From Leucobacter weissii (lineage in GTDB: Bacteria; Actinomycetota; Actinomycetes; Actinomycetales; Microbacteriaceae), in assembly GCF_017565745.1 (NCBI RefSeq), contig NZ_JAGDYM010000007.1, positions 62,001 through 126,000 of the forward strand: DNA of 64,000 bases. The letters run 5' to 3'. The number at the start of each line of letters is the position of its first letter. The first letter of the stretch is position 1. A program made the translations under genes and the position numbers. Of the stretch, positions 1 to 11,790 are shown piece after piece. The notes beneath the pieces are model-generated. The model had not been told where the DNA came from and searched no databases. It was given only the letters and a program-made list of their open reading frames with translations.

Positions 1-569
1 GTTCGGCGGACACCGACGGGCTGCCCGAGCCCGACGAGGAGCCCTCTCCAGAGGCGGATAGCGTCGTGGCTCGAGCCCGCGAGACGTCGGATGGGATGCA
101 CGGGGGCGAAACCGCTCCGCCCTGGTCGGACCCGCCGTCCGATTCACCGTCGCCCGATGCGGGGCCGCCGTATTCATCGTCTCCCGGTCCGGGATCATCC
201 GATCCGGGGGCGCCCGATCCGGGGTCGCCGGATCCGAGGCCGCCGGGTCCGATATCGTCGGATCCGATATCACCGGCGAGCGCCGAGTCGACTCCGGCTC
301 CGGTGAGCGCCGAGCCGACTCCCGAGCCCTCACCGGTCCCGGCGCCGGAGCGGGATCCCGAGCCCATCCCGGCACCTGCAGCGGCACCAGATCCGGCGTC
401 GGAGTCCGAGCCGGTATCTGATCCGGCACCGGAGTCCGGGTCGGCGGCGTCGCGTTCCGCGCCCCTCGGCGGTGCGCGTCAGCGCTATGGCGAGGCCGTG
501 GTGCGCGAGGTGCTGGGCGCCCGGTTCATCGAGGAGCTGCCGCTGCCGCAGCACGAGGGAGAGGGATAG
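1..569 (+). CDS. dnaX: DNA polymerase III gamma/tau subunit, C-terminal part (partial)
   Basis: This is the 3' end of a gene that begins before the window; the frame is open from base 3. The visible part is a long low-complexity linker made of Pro, Asp, Ser, Glu and Ala, with repeated PDPGSPDP-like units, followed by a short ordered tail. The tail reads [18 protein letters not shown], which is the typical end of actinobacterial DnaX. DnaX is the clamp-loader ATPase subunit that ties the polymerase core to the replisome. recR starts 2 bases after the stop, the usual dnaX-recR arrangement. The ATPase domain lies outside the window, so the call rests on the tail and the neighbour. Confidence 0.85.
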   Translation, partial: SADTDGLPEPDEEPSPEADSVVARARETSDGMHGGETAPPWSDPPSDSPSPDAGPPYSSSPGPGSSDPGAPDPGSPDPRPPGPISSDPISPASAESTPAPVSAEPTPEPSPVPAPERDPEPIPAPAAAPDPASESEPVSDPAPESGSAASRSAPLGGARQRYGEAVVREVLGARFIEELPLPQHEGEG

Positions 570-571
570 GC

Positions 572-1168
572 GTGTACGACGGTATCGTCCAGGATCTGAT
601 CGATGAGTTCGGCAGACTCCCCGGCATCGGCCCCAAGTCTGCGCAGCGGATCGCCTTCCACATCCTGCAGACGCAGAACTTCGACGTCTCCCGACTCGCG
701 GAACTCCTCGTCGTCGTGCGCGAGAAGGTGCGCTTCTGCGAGGTGTGCGGCAATATCACGGAGGAGGAGCGCTGCGCCATCTGCCGCGATCCGCGCCGCG
801 ACCAGGGCCTCATCTGCGTGGTCGAGGAGCCGAAGGATGTCGTGGCCATCGAACGCACCCGGCAGTTCCGGGGACTCTACCACGTGCTCGGCGGGGCGAT
901 CAGCCCGATCGACGGCGTCGGACCGGACGACCTCAGCATCCCGCAGCTGATGCGCAGGCTCGGAGAGGCGGAGGTCCGCGAGGTGATCCTCGCCACCGAT
1001 CCGAACCTCGAGGGCGAGGCCACGGCCGCCTACCTCTCCCGGCTGCTCACCAGCATCGAGGTCCCGGTGTCGAGGCTCGCCTCGGGGCTGCCCGTCGGCG
1101 GCGACCTCGAGTTCGCGGACGAGGTCACCCTGGGCCGCGCCTTCGAGGGGCGCACCAAGATCGGATGA
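572..1168 (+). CDS. recR: Recombination mediator protein RecR
   Basis: RecR acts with RecF and RecO in loading RecA on gapped DNA. The 198-aa product has the standard length. The N-terminal helix-hairpin-helix is visible as [20 protein letters not shown] (residues 8-27). A four-cysteine zinc finger follows ([16 protein letters not shown], near residues 56-71). The Toprim domain comes next, with the VVEEPKDV strand and [12 protein letters not shown] motif near residue 130. The gene directly follows dnaX and is probably co-transcribed. The GTG start sits 2 bases after the dnaX stop. Nothing unusual. Confidence 0.97.
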   Translation: MYDGIVQDLIDEFGRLPGIGPKSAQRIAFHILQTQNFDVSRLAELLVVVREKVRFCEVCGNITEEERCAICRDPRRDQGLICVVEEPKDVVAIERTRQFRGLYHVLGGAISPIDGVGPDDLSIPQLMRRLGEAEVREVILATDPNLEGEATAAYLSRLLTSIEVPVSRLASGLPVGGDLEFADEVTLGRAFEGRTKIG

Positions 1169-1236
1169 CGGCCGCGACGCGCGTGCGGCGATAGACTGTC
1201 CCTCGGCATATTCCCGAACCACCCCAGGAGGCGCGC

Positions 1237-3688
<2,452 letters not shown>

Positions 3689-3700
3689 GCCGTTCCCCGA

Positions 3701-3741
3701 GGCCGCGCGGAGACCAGAAATGGTCTCCGCTTCGAGCGGCC
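3701..3741 (+). repeat. GAAA-capped double-stem hairpin element, copy 1 (after asd)
   Basis: Outer stem ggccgc/gcggcc (3701-3706 with 3736-3741) encloses a perfect 10-bp inner stem (3707-3716 with 3721-3730) closed by a GAAA tetraloop. A TTCGA spacer follows the inner stem. The same architecture occurs after ridA, and a related one in reverse orientation after the phosphoesterase gene. It lies between the asd stop codon and a detached copy of the asd 3' end. Confidence 0.8.
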
Positions 3742-3747
3742 TTGTGC

Positions 3748-3789
3748 GTGCAGATCGCCGAGATCGTCGCCGCGCGCCTGGCGGCCTGA
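3748..3789 (+). pseudogene. Detached duplicate of the asd 3' end
   Basis: This stretch repeats the end of asd at a constant offset of 101 bases: 3647-3670 matches 3748-3771 almost exactly, and both stop codons (3686, 3787) keep the offset. The copy encodes [13 protein letters not shown] then stop, which looks like the usual family terminus. The copy still attached to asd ends VAAGLLV. It has no start and is a remnant, not a gene. Confidence 0.85.
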
Positions 3790-3792
3790 GCT

Positions 3793-3865
3793 GTCGCGGG
3801 CCCGGTTAGTCGGTTGGTGCGAGGGTGAGCAGGCTCGCCTCGGGACGGCAGGCGAATCGAACGGG
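3793..3865 (-). pseudogene. Detached duplicate of the phosphoesterase 3' end
   Basis: The last approximately 60 coding bases and 13 downstream bases of the phosphoesterase gene (3927-3999) are repeated here at an offset of 134 bases, with about two mismatches in 73. The copy encodes VRFACRPEASLLTLAPTD then stop; the intact gene ends LLTLEPAD. It sits beyond a GAAA hairpin, as at asd and ridA. Confidence 0.85.
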
Positions 3866-3869
3866 CACG

Positions 3870-3916
3870 CTGGAGCTTGGGGCGAGAGCCATTTCTGGCT
3901 CTCGCTGCGACGCCAG
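3870..3916 (-). repeat. GAAA-capped hairpin element, copy 2 (after the phosphoesterase gene)
   Basis: Read on the minus strand, a perfect 10-bp stem (3882-3891 with 3896-3905) is closed by GAAA and keeps the conserved core ccaGAAAtgg. The outer stem is shorter (ctgg 3870-3873 with ccag 3913-3916). It lies between the stop of the minus-strand phosphoesterase gene and the detached copy of its 3' end. Confidence 0.7.
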
Positions 3917-3939
3917 TGCCGGGCCCGTCGCGGGCCCGG

Positions 3940-4851
3940 TTAGTCGGCTGGTTCGAGGGTGAGCAGGCTCGCCTCGGGACGGCAGGCGAATCGAACGGGT
4001 GCGTAGATCGACCCTCCCAGGCCCGCGCTGACGTTGAGGTAGCTGGCGCGTTCGGCGTCGTACCAGACGCTGAGCCCTCGGGCTTGGCGCACGGGCAGGT
4101 CGCAGTTGGCGGTCAACGCCCCGATCCCGGGTACGCGCACCTGTCCGCCGTGCGTGTGACCCGCGAGGATCAGTGCGGGGTCCTCGTCGAGCAGCGCGTT
4201 CAACGCCGACTGGTACGGCGCGTGCACCACGCCGAGCCGGAGGGGCCCGACCTTCTTCCTGCGGCGGGGCAGCGCACGGAGGGACTCCTGCATCTCGGCG
4301 GGGTCGTCGTAGCGGATGTGGGGATCGCCCAGGCCGAAGATCTCCAGTGTCGAACCGCCGAACTCGAGCCGTGCGGCTGCGTTGTTCAGGTCGATGAGGC
4401 CCAGCTCGACCAGGCCCCGGGTGAGCGCGGCGTTGTCGAGATCCTGCTCCCGGGTGGAGAGGCGGCTGGGCGCGCTCAGATACCTGAACGGATTCTTGAC
4501 GATCGGCCCGTAGTAGTCGTTCGAGCCGTGGACGAACACTCCTGGGACGCCGCGGAAGGGTTCCAGCGCGTGCAGCAGCGGGCCGAGCGCCCGGGAGTGG
4601 CCGAGGAGGTCGCCGGTCAGCACGAGGAGATCCGGCCGCAGTTCGGCGAGGCTGCGGATCCACTCGATCTTCCGGTGCTGCCAGGGCGCCAGATGGAGAT
4701 CGCTGAGCTGCAGCACGCGCAGGGGCGCGGCGCCCTCCGGCAGCACCGGAAGCGCCCCCCTGCGGATCGTGAACAGGCGCGGCTCGACCAGCGTCGCCCA
4801 CGCGAGCACTCCCAGGGCGGTCGCGCCCAGAAGTCTGCCGGTCCGCGTCAT
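3940..4851 (-). CDS. Membrane-anchored calcineurin-like metallophosphoesterase
   Basis: A 303-aa protein with an N-terminal hydrophobic segment (about residues 5-22), likely an anchor. The phosphoesterase domain follows with the metal-binding series LSDLHL (near 50), LTGDLLGHS (near 80), HGSNDYYG (near 108; the family has GNHD, here GSND), and AGHTHGGQ (near 230). It resembles YaeI/YkuE-type enzymes found beside PonA-type PBPs in many actinobacteria. The start overlaps the stop of the PBP gene (ATGA), so the two are an operon. The Asn-Asp in GSND matches the usual catalytic pair apart from the His. The natural substrate is unknown. Confidence 0.88.
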   Translation of the reverse strand: MTRTGRLLGATALGVLAWATLVEPRLFTIRRGALPVLPEGAAPLRVLQLSDLHLAPWQHRKIEWIRSLAELRPDLLVLTGDLLGHSRALGPLLHALEPFRGVPGVFVHGSNDYYGPIVKNPFRYLSAPSRLSTREQDLDNAALTRGLVELGLIDLNNAAARLEFGGSTLEIFGLGDPHIRYDDPAEMQESLRALPRRRKKVGPLRLGVVHAPYQSALNALLDEDPALILAGHTHGGQVRVPGIGALTANCDLPVRQARGLSVWYDAERASYLNVSAGLGGSIYAPVRFACRPEASLLTLEPAD

Positions 4852-7478
4852 GAGCAGTCGACGGTGAGGGTCACCCGGTTGCTGCGTTTCGCGTCGGACC
4901 CTCCGCTCGGGTTCGTGCTCACCACCTCGTGGATGCTTCTCGGCGTGCCCTCACCCGAGCAGGCGAAGGTGAACGAGGTGAAGCCCGCGCTGCGCATCGT
5001 GGCCGCTGCATCGCGCAATGTCTGGCCGGCGACATCGGGGAGCGCCGTCATGCTGGCGTTGCTGATGTAGACCGTGATGCCGGAGCCGGCCGCGACCGAA
5101 CTGCCCCCCTCGGGGTTGGTGCCCGCTACCTGCCCCTCGGCGACCGATGAGTCCTGCGTGCCGCCGTTGCTGACGGTGAACCCGGCCGAGACGAGCAGCC
5201 GTTCGGCCTCTTCGTAGGATCGCCCGCGCACGTCCGGCACGTTCGCCATCGTCTGCTGGAGCGCACTCGACGCGGGCTCGGGGAATGCCTCCCCGCCGTA
5301 CTTCTGGTCGGCGACGTTCATCATGGCGGGCCAGATGGTCTGGTCCGCGTACATGAGGTTCCCGAAGCCCTGCGTCGAGACTTTGCCCTTGACGTTGCCC
5401 ACCCAGGTCGCCGTGGCGACCTCGGTGCTCGCGCCGACCGTCCAGTTGTCGACGACGTCGTCCGTCGTCCCCGTCTTGGCGAGGTGCGGGATCCCGGCCG
5501 CGGAGCGGGCATGGGTGGCCAGGCCGTTCTCCACGGTGTACTGCAGCGCGTAGGCGACGCCCGCGGCCACGTCCGGCGAGAGCGCGCTGCTGCACTTGCT
5601 CTTGGTGAAGGGCACGTCCTCGCCGTCGGGTCCGGTGATGCTCTTGATGGGCACGGGCGTGCACACGGTGCCGTCGCTCGCGAACGCGCCGTAGGCCGCG
5701 GCCATCGTGATCGGGGCGATCTCGTCGATACCGCCGTAGACGTTCGAGGGCACCATGGAGAGGTCGCGGAAATCACCGTTGAGCGTCGGGACGAACGGCA
5801 CATCGGGGTCGCTCTCGGACGCCGGGAGATCCGACGCGCGATGGATGCCGAGCTTCTCCGCCGTCTCGAAGGTGTCGCAGAGGTCCATGCCCTGCTGCAT
5901 CGAGACCAGGCCGCCGTTCACCGATCGGGCGATCGCGGTGAGCACCGACTGATTGCCGCGCGTGCCCTCGTTGTCGTTCGTGAATGTGAAGCTGCCGTAG
6001 CCGTACACGCCTCCGGGCAGGCACGACGCGCGGATGGAGGACTCCTCCACCGTGCGGGAGTTCACGTTCACGATGTCGCGCACGGACTTGCCCTGCCTCA
6101 GCCATTCCGCGAGCGTCACCGGCTTGAAGGTCGACCCGACCTGGAAGCCTCCGGAGCCGCCGTACTCGTAGTCGGTGTTGTAGTTGATGCTCGTGTAGTC
6201 CTTGTTCTTCTTCAAGAACTCGGGATCCTCGTTGAACGGCCGGTTCTGGACCATGGCGAGCACTTCACCGGCGCCATCGCGGCCCACCTTGACGCTCACG
6301 CTCGCCGCGCCGACGTTGAGGCCGTCCATTCTCGGCGGCACCACCGACTTGACCGCCTCGAGTCCCGCCTTCTGGATGTCGAGGTCGACGGTGGTCGTGA
6401 TGTCGTAGCCGCCGCGCAGGAAGTTGAAGTAGCGCTCCTCGGGGGTGTTGCCGAAGCTCGGATCCTGCATGATGTAGAGCTGCACGTAGTTGCAGAAGTG
6501 CCCGAGACCGCGTTTCGATTCCGCCACGGCGCAGCCGGTCTCGTGGGGCGTGATGTCGGGTTTGATCTCGGTCGAGACCGCCTTGTCGTACTCGGCCTGG
6601 GTGATCCGCTTCTGATCGAGCATGCGTCCGAGGATGTCGTCTCGACGGAGCTGGTTCTTCTCGATGTTCTCCTCGATGTCGATCTGCAGCTCCGACGGCC
6701 AGTTGACGATCGCGATGAGGCTCGCGGCCTGGCTCAGCGTGAGATCCTTCGCCGTCGTGTTGTAGTAGTAGTTGGCCGCCGCCTCGATGCCGTAGACCTG
6801 GCGGCCGAACAGCGCGATGTTCAGATAGCCGAGCAGGATCTCGTCCTTCGAGTACTCCTTCTCGACGCTGATGGCGTAGCGCATCTCCTTCAGCTTGCGG
6901 TCGACGTCCTCGCGCGTGGCGTCCTTGAAGGCCGCCTCGCTCTCCTTCTCGTCGAGGATCCAGCGCGACTCCTCGACGAGCACGTTCCTCACGTACTGCA
7001 TCGTGATGGTCGAGGCGCCTCCGGTGTCCATCCCGCTGACCTGGCCGAGCGCCGCTCGGCCCACGCCGCGCAGATCGACGCCGCCGTGGGTGTAGAAGCG
7101 GGGATCCTCCACCGCGACGGCCGCGTCCTTCACGTACTGCGAGATATCGTTCCACTCCACCATCTTGCGATCCTGGGAGTAGAAGGTGGCCACCTCGACC
7201 TTCTTATCTCCCTTCTTCGCATAGATGGTCGACGGCTGTGCGAGCTGGCCGGGATTGAGGTGGTCGGGCAGCTCGTTGAAGATGCTGATCGCCGAGTTCG
7301 CGGCCATGCCGCTGAGCGCGACGACCGGGGTGACGGCGGCGGTGATCAGGATGCCTGCGACGACGCTCATCACCACGGCGCCGATGAAGCCGCCGAGCGC
7401 ACCGCCGGCCGTGCGGGGCCGGGCGGTGCGCACGCCGGTCGTGCGGCCCTTCGAGGACTTGGGCGACTGTGGGGTCAT
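4848..7478 (-). CDS. ponA: Class A penicillin-binding protein with PASTA domains
   Basis: Bifunctional peptidoglycan glycosyltransferase/transpeptidase of 876 aa. After a basic cytoplasmic tail, one TM helix lies near residues 27-55. The GT51 domain shows VEDPRFYTHGGVD and GGASTITMQYVRN. The transpeptidase domain has the serine motif STFK, the SVN motif and KTGTTDD. Two C-terminal PASTA repeats begin at VPDVRGRSYEEAERLL and LPDVAGQTLRDAAATM. ATG 7478 is chosen because TACGAT lies 7 bases before it, a leaderless arrangement; a longer frame upstream adds only unconserved residues. It is followed by the phosphoesterase in the same operon. Confidence 0.95.
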   Translation of the reverse strand: MTPQSPKSSKGRTTGVRTARPRTAGGALGGFIGAVVMSVVAGILITAAVTPVVALSGMAANSAISIFNELPDHLNPGQLAQPSTIYAKKGDKKVEVATFYSQDRKMVEWNDISQYVKDAAVAVEDPRFYTHGGVDLRGVGRAALGQVSGMDTGGASTITMQYVRNVLVEESRWILDEKESEAAFKDATREDVDRKLKEMRYAISVEKEYSKDEILLGYLNIALFGRQVYGIEAAANYYYNTTAKDLTLSQAASLIAIVNWPSELQIDIEENIEKNQLRRDDILGRMLDQKRITQAEYDKAVSTEIKPDITPHETGCAVAESKRGLGHFCNYVQLYIMQDPSFGNTPEERYFNFLRGGYDITTTVDLDIQKAGLEAVKSVVPPRMDGLNVGAASVSVKVGRDGAGEVLAMVQNRPFNEDPEFLKKNKDYTSINYNTDYEYGGSGGFQVGSTFKPVTLAEWLRQGKSVRDIVNVNSRTVEESSIRASCLPGGVYGYGSFTFTNDNEGTRGNQSVLTAIARSVNGGLVSMQQGMDLCDTFETAEKLGIHRASDLPASESDPDVPFVPTLNGDFRDLSMVPSNVYGGIDEIAPITMAAAYGAFASDGTVCTPVPIKSITGPDGEDVPFTKSKCSSALSPDVAAGVAYALQYTVENGLATHARSAAGIPHLAKTGTTDDVVDNWTVGASTEVATATWVGNVKGKVSTQGFGNLMYADQTIWPAMMNVADQKYGGEAFPEPASSALQQTMANVPDVRGRSYEEAERLLVSAGFTVSNGGTQDSSVAEGQVAGTNPEGGSSVAAGSGITVYISNASMTALPDVAGQTLRDAAATMRSAGFTSFTFACSGEGTPRSIHEVVSTNPSGGSDAKRSNRVTLTVDCS

Positions 7479-7603
7479 AGAATCAATCGTAAGCGACACA
7501 ACTGACAATTCCCCGCTGCGCTGCGTCCGCGCCGATCTGCCCTCCTGCGGGCACCGCGGGGGAGACGTGCCGCGGTCCGCCATCGACATCGCAAGGAGTT
7601 CCC

Positions 7604-7777
7604 GTGAGCGATTCACCCGACCCCCAGCCGACGTGGGAGTACTTCGTCACTCCGCTGCTGCTCCACAACGAGGCGCAGATTCTCAACAACTGGGGCGCCC
7701 AGGGCTGGGAACTCGTGCAGATCATCGAGGGTCCCGCAGGCGGGAACGTCGCATACCTGAAGAGAGAGAAGAACTGA
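7604..7777 (+). CDS. Small conserved protein (DUF4177-like)
   Basis: A 57-aa protein starting at GTG behind AAGGAG with ideal spacing. It reads WEYFVTPLLLHNEAQILNNWG then AQGWELVQIIEG and ends YLKREKN. The pattern aromatic-YFV..N..G..GWELV..I is that of the DUF4177-type family. ridA starts 2 bases after its stop, so the two are translated from one message. I recall similar short genes beside ridA in other actinobacteria, but its function is not known. It is divergent from ponA. Confidence 0.8.
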   Translation: MSDSPDPQPTWEYFVTPLLLHNEAQILNNWGAQGWELVQIIEGPAGGNVAYLKREKN

Positions 7778-7779
7778 AC

Positions 7780-8244
7780 ATGACCGTGATCGAGACCCGT
7801 CTGCGAGAGCTCGGCTACGAGGTGCCCGAGGTCGCGGCGCCCGTCGCCGCCTACGTCCCCGCGCTCCGAAGAGGCGACGTGGTCTACACCTCGGGGCAGC
7901 TTCCCTTCGCAGGCGGCGCGCTGCTCGCCACCGGCAAGGTCGGTGCGGAGGTGACGCCCGAACAGGCCGAGGACCTCGCCCGCCAGTGCGCGCTCAACGG
8001 ACTCGCCGCGGCGCGCGGCCTGCTCGGCTCGCTCGACAAGATCACCCGGGTGGTCAAGGTCACCGCGTTCGTCGCCTCCGACCCCTCCTTCACCGGGCAG
8101 CCCGCCGTCGCGAACGGCGCCTCGGTGTTCCTCGGCAAGGTGTTCGGCGACGCCGGGATCCACGTCCGCTCGGCGGTCGGGGTCGCCGTGCTGCCGCTCG
8201 ATGCTCCCGTGGAGATCGAGTTCGTGTTCGAGGTCGACGGCTGA
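7780..8244 (+). CDS. RidA family protein (reactive imine/enamine deaminase)
   Basis: A 154-aa YjgF/RidA-fold protein. The pattern YTSGQLPFAGG near residues 31-41, the helix AEDLARQCALNGLAAARGLLGSL, and the C-terminal HVRSAVGVAVLPLDAPVEIEF match the family. The Arg in the VRSAVGVAVLP strand corresponds to the catalytic Arg of archetypal RidA. The N-terminal 20 residues are longer than in E. coli RidA, as in the actinobacterial subgroup. It is probably co-translated with the 57-aa gene upstream. The last 42 bases around the stop codon are duplicated perfectly 121 bases downstream beyond a hairpin. Confidence 0.9.
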   Translation: MTVIETRLRELGYEVPEVAAPVAAYVPALRRGDVVYTSGQLPFAGGALLATGKVGAEVTPEQAEDLARQCALNGLAAARGLLGSLDKITRVVKVTAFVASDPSFTGQPAVANGASVFLGKVFGDAGIHVRSAVGVAVLPLDAPVEIEFVFEVDG

Positions 8245-8255
8245 CCGCTTCGTGA

Positions 8256-8277
8256 CCGGAGCCGAGACGGCTCCGGC
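8256..8277 (+). terminator. Hairpin just after ridA
   Basis: A 9-bp stem ccggagccg/cggctccgg with an AGA loop lies about 10 bases after the ridA stop, upstream of the GAAA element. It has no U-tract. It may act as a terminator or as part of the composite element. Confidence 0.5.
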
Positions 8278-8280
8278 GTC

Positions 8281-8323
8281 GGCTCGTGCGGAGGCCAGAA
8301 ATGGCCTCCGCTTCGAACGAGCC
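8281..8323 (+). repeat. GAAA-capped double-stem hairpin element, copy 3 (after ridA)
   Basis: Outer stem ggctcgt/acgagcc (8281-8287 with 8317-8323) encloses a perfect 10-bp inner stem (8288-8297 with 8302-8311) capped by GAAA, followed by TTCGA. The inner stem sequence differs by only one base pair from copy 1 after asd, while the outer stem differs and compensates on both sides. The detached ridA 3' end follows 3 bases later. Confidence 0.8.
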
Positions 8324-8326
8324 GCG

Positions 8327-8368
8327 CCCGTGGAGATCGAGTTCGTGTTCGAGGTCGACGGCTGACCG
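8327..8368 (+). pseudogene. Detached duplicate of the ridA 3' end
   Basis: A 42-bp perfect copy of 8206-8247, covering the last 13 codons of ridA, its stop and 3 following bases. The offset is 121 bases. The absence of any mismatch suggests that the duplication is recent or kept identical by gene conversion. Confidence 0.9.
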
Positions 8369-8375
8369 ATCCCGG

Positions 8376-8436
8376 GACGTGTGGCCCCGAAGTGCCCCTT
8401 CCCTCAGCCCGAAAGGGCACTTCGGGGCCACACGTC
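8376..8436. terminator. Strong hairpin between convergent ridA and acs; conserved 17-nt loop
   Basis: A perfect 22-bp stem (8376-8397 with 8415-8436) with a 17-nt loop CTTCCCTCAGCCCGAAA. Its place between convergent genes suits a bidirectional terminator. A second hairpin at 57611-57657 has a different outer stem but also a 17-nt loop that begins CTTCCC and ends GAAA, flanked by GCCC/GGGC. Confidence 0.7.
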
Positions 8437-8477
8437 AGCACGGACCCGCTGCACGGGGTCGCCGGCCGGACCGTCCC

Positions 8478-8581
8478 GACGCGGCGGACTCAGGACGGAA
8501 CGCGGTGAAGCGATTCGCATCTCACCCCGAGCGTTCCGACGCGGTGGCGTCGAGACGGAACGCGGCGAAACGCGATGCGTC

Positions 8582-8598
<17 letters not shown>
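8478..8598 (-). repeat. Tandem approximately 60-bp units duplicating the acs 3' end
   Basis: The end of acs and its downstream hairpin are present as tandem units with a 60-base offset: stop codons on the minus strand at 8582 and at 8522 lie in the same sequence context (ctcac..cgagcgttccg). Each unit carries gacggaacgcgg followed by a stem partner; the gene-proximal one forms gagacg/cgtctc (8553-8558 with 8578-8583). A third, partial unit precedes it near 8475-8495. The rest of 8437-8477 shows no gene. Confidence 0.75.
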
Positions 8599-10573
<1,975 letters not shown>

Positions 10574-10626
10574 GGACCCCGTCATCCCGTCTGTCTTCCG
10601 ACGCACGGCTCTGTGCGTGTGTGTGC

Positions 10627-10655
10627 AAGCGTAGAATATATTGTCGCCCGGGGCA
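10627..10655 (-). promoter_or_regulatory. Predicted promoter of acs
   Basis: On the minus strand TTGCCC (10650-10655) and TACGCT (10627-10632) are separated by 17 bases. The AT-rich spacer (caatatatt) is the most AT-rich stretch of this intergenic region. The predicted start would give a leader of about 45 bases. Confidence 0.5.
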
Positions 10656-10797
10656 AGTGCTCCGCGACTGGCCCCCGCACCGGCGCGGACCGCGGATCGC
10701 CCCTCACACCCTCCGGTCGCGCTGAAGGACCGGCGTGCTGTCCACAGATGCCCGTGAACCGCACCGGAGCGCGGGCCGAGTCTGCTTGTCTGTGGTC

Positions 10798-11790
10798 ATG
10801 CTGCTCTCCCGCCTCTCCGACGTCGCGGCGCCGCCGCGATCCGCAGCGCTCAGCTTCGAGGCCCGACGCGCCTTCGGCGGCCTGCTGCCGCTGATCGACG
10901 ACCCGGAGCTCCAGGATCTGCTGATCCAGGTCTCCGGCGGCGTGGGCGGCCTGTGGCTCGATCGAGGCGAGGCGCCGGAACGGGTCGCCGGCTGGGAGGC
11001 CCCGGTCGGGGCGGTGCGGGAGCTGGCGATCGGGCTCATCGCGGCGGGCGGACGACACCTCGACGAACTGCACCCGTGCGCGGACGTGCATCTGGGCGGC
11101 GGGATCCGGGCGCACGCGGTGCTCCCCCCGGTTGCCGTCTCGGGCACCGCGATCTCCGTGCGCCTGCCGAGAGCCGCGCCCCCGCGCTTCGAGGATCTCG
11201 TCGCGGGCGGGCTCTGCGATCCCGCGACCGCCGGACGCCTCGCCGCGCTCATCGGCGCGCGGAGGAATCTGCTCATCAGCGGCGGAACGGGCACCGGCAA
11301 GACCACCCTCCTGGCGGCTCTGCTCGATCTCGCGCCGGCGCGCGCCCGGATCATCACGATCGAGGACGTCGCCGAGCTCCGCCTGTCCCACCCGAACCGC
11401 GTGTCGCTGGAGGCGCGTCAGGCCAATGCCGAGGGCGCGGGCGAGATCGGAGTCGACCGCCTGCTGCGCGAGGCGCTGAGGATGCGACCCGACCGCATCG
11501 TGCTGGGGGAGTGCCGCGGGGCCGAGCTCGTGACGATGCTCTCGGCGCTCAACACCGGACACGACGGCGCTGCGACCACTCTGCACGCCAGTCGGCTGGA
11601 GGGGGTGCCCGCCCGCCTCGAGGCGCTGGGCGCGCTCGCCGGCCTGGATGCCGCGGCTCTCGCCAGGCAAGCCGCCTCGGCGCTCCATTTCGCGGTGCAC
11701 CTGGAGCGGGACGCGAGCGGATCCCGGAGGGTCGGCGGCCTCGGCCGGTTTCGGCTGCGCGGAGAAGTGCTGGCACTGGAGCCGGTGTGA
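10798..11790 (+). CDS. TadA/CpaF-type secretion ATPase
   Basis: Hexameric ATPase that powers assembly of Flp/Tad pili. The 330-aa protein has a short N-terminal domain, then the Walker A ISGGTGTGKTTLLAALL (near residue 160), the Asp box IITIEDVAELRL, an Arg/His-rich segment with RPDRIVLGECRG (Walker B), and the GHDGAATTLHAS motif. Start is uncertain: ATG 10798, GTG 10792 or a GTG at 10735 are all in frame; 10798 is taken since the family resemblance begins there. It overlaps the next gene by 4 bases (GTGA). It is a short actinobacterial TadA without the long N-terminal extension. Confidence 0.9.
   Translation: MLLSRLSDVAAPPRSAALSFEARRAFGGLLPLIDDPELQDLLIQVSGGVGGLWLDRGEAPERVAGWEAPVGAVRELAIGLIAAGGRHLDELHPCADVHLGGGIRAHAVLPPVAVSGTAISVRLPRAAPPRFEDLVAGGLCDPATAGRLAALIGARRNLLISGGTGTGKTTLLAALLDLAPARARIITIEDVAELRLSHPNRVSLEARQANAEGAGEIGVDRLLREALRMRPDRIVLGECRGAELVTMLSALNTGHDGAATTLHASRLEGVPARLEALGALAGLDAAALARQAASALHFAVHLERDASGSRRVGGLGRFRLRGEVLALEPV

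Noticed and set aside
3851-3865. GTTCGATTC motif like a tRNA T-loop at the edge of the phosphoesterase repeat
   Set aside because: No acceptor stem, anticodon arm or CCA context; it codes for VRFA in the gene, so it is not a tRNA-derived attachment site.
5484-7505. Long open frame on the plus strand opposite ponA
   Set aside because: It is a mirror of the PBP gene; the translation is compositionally biased (His/Arg/Val) with no domain, and PonA motifs on the other strand are unambiguous.
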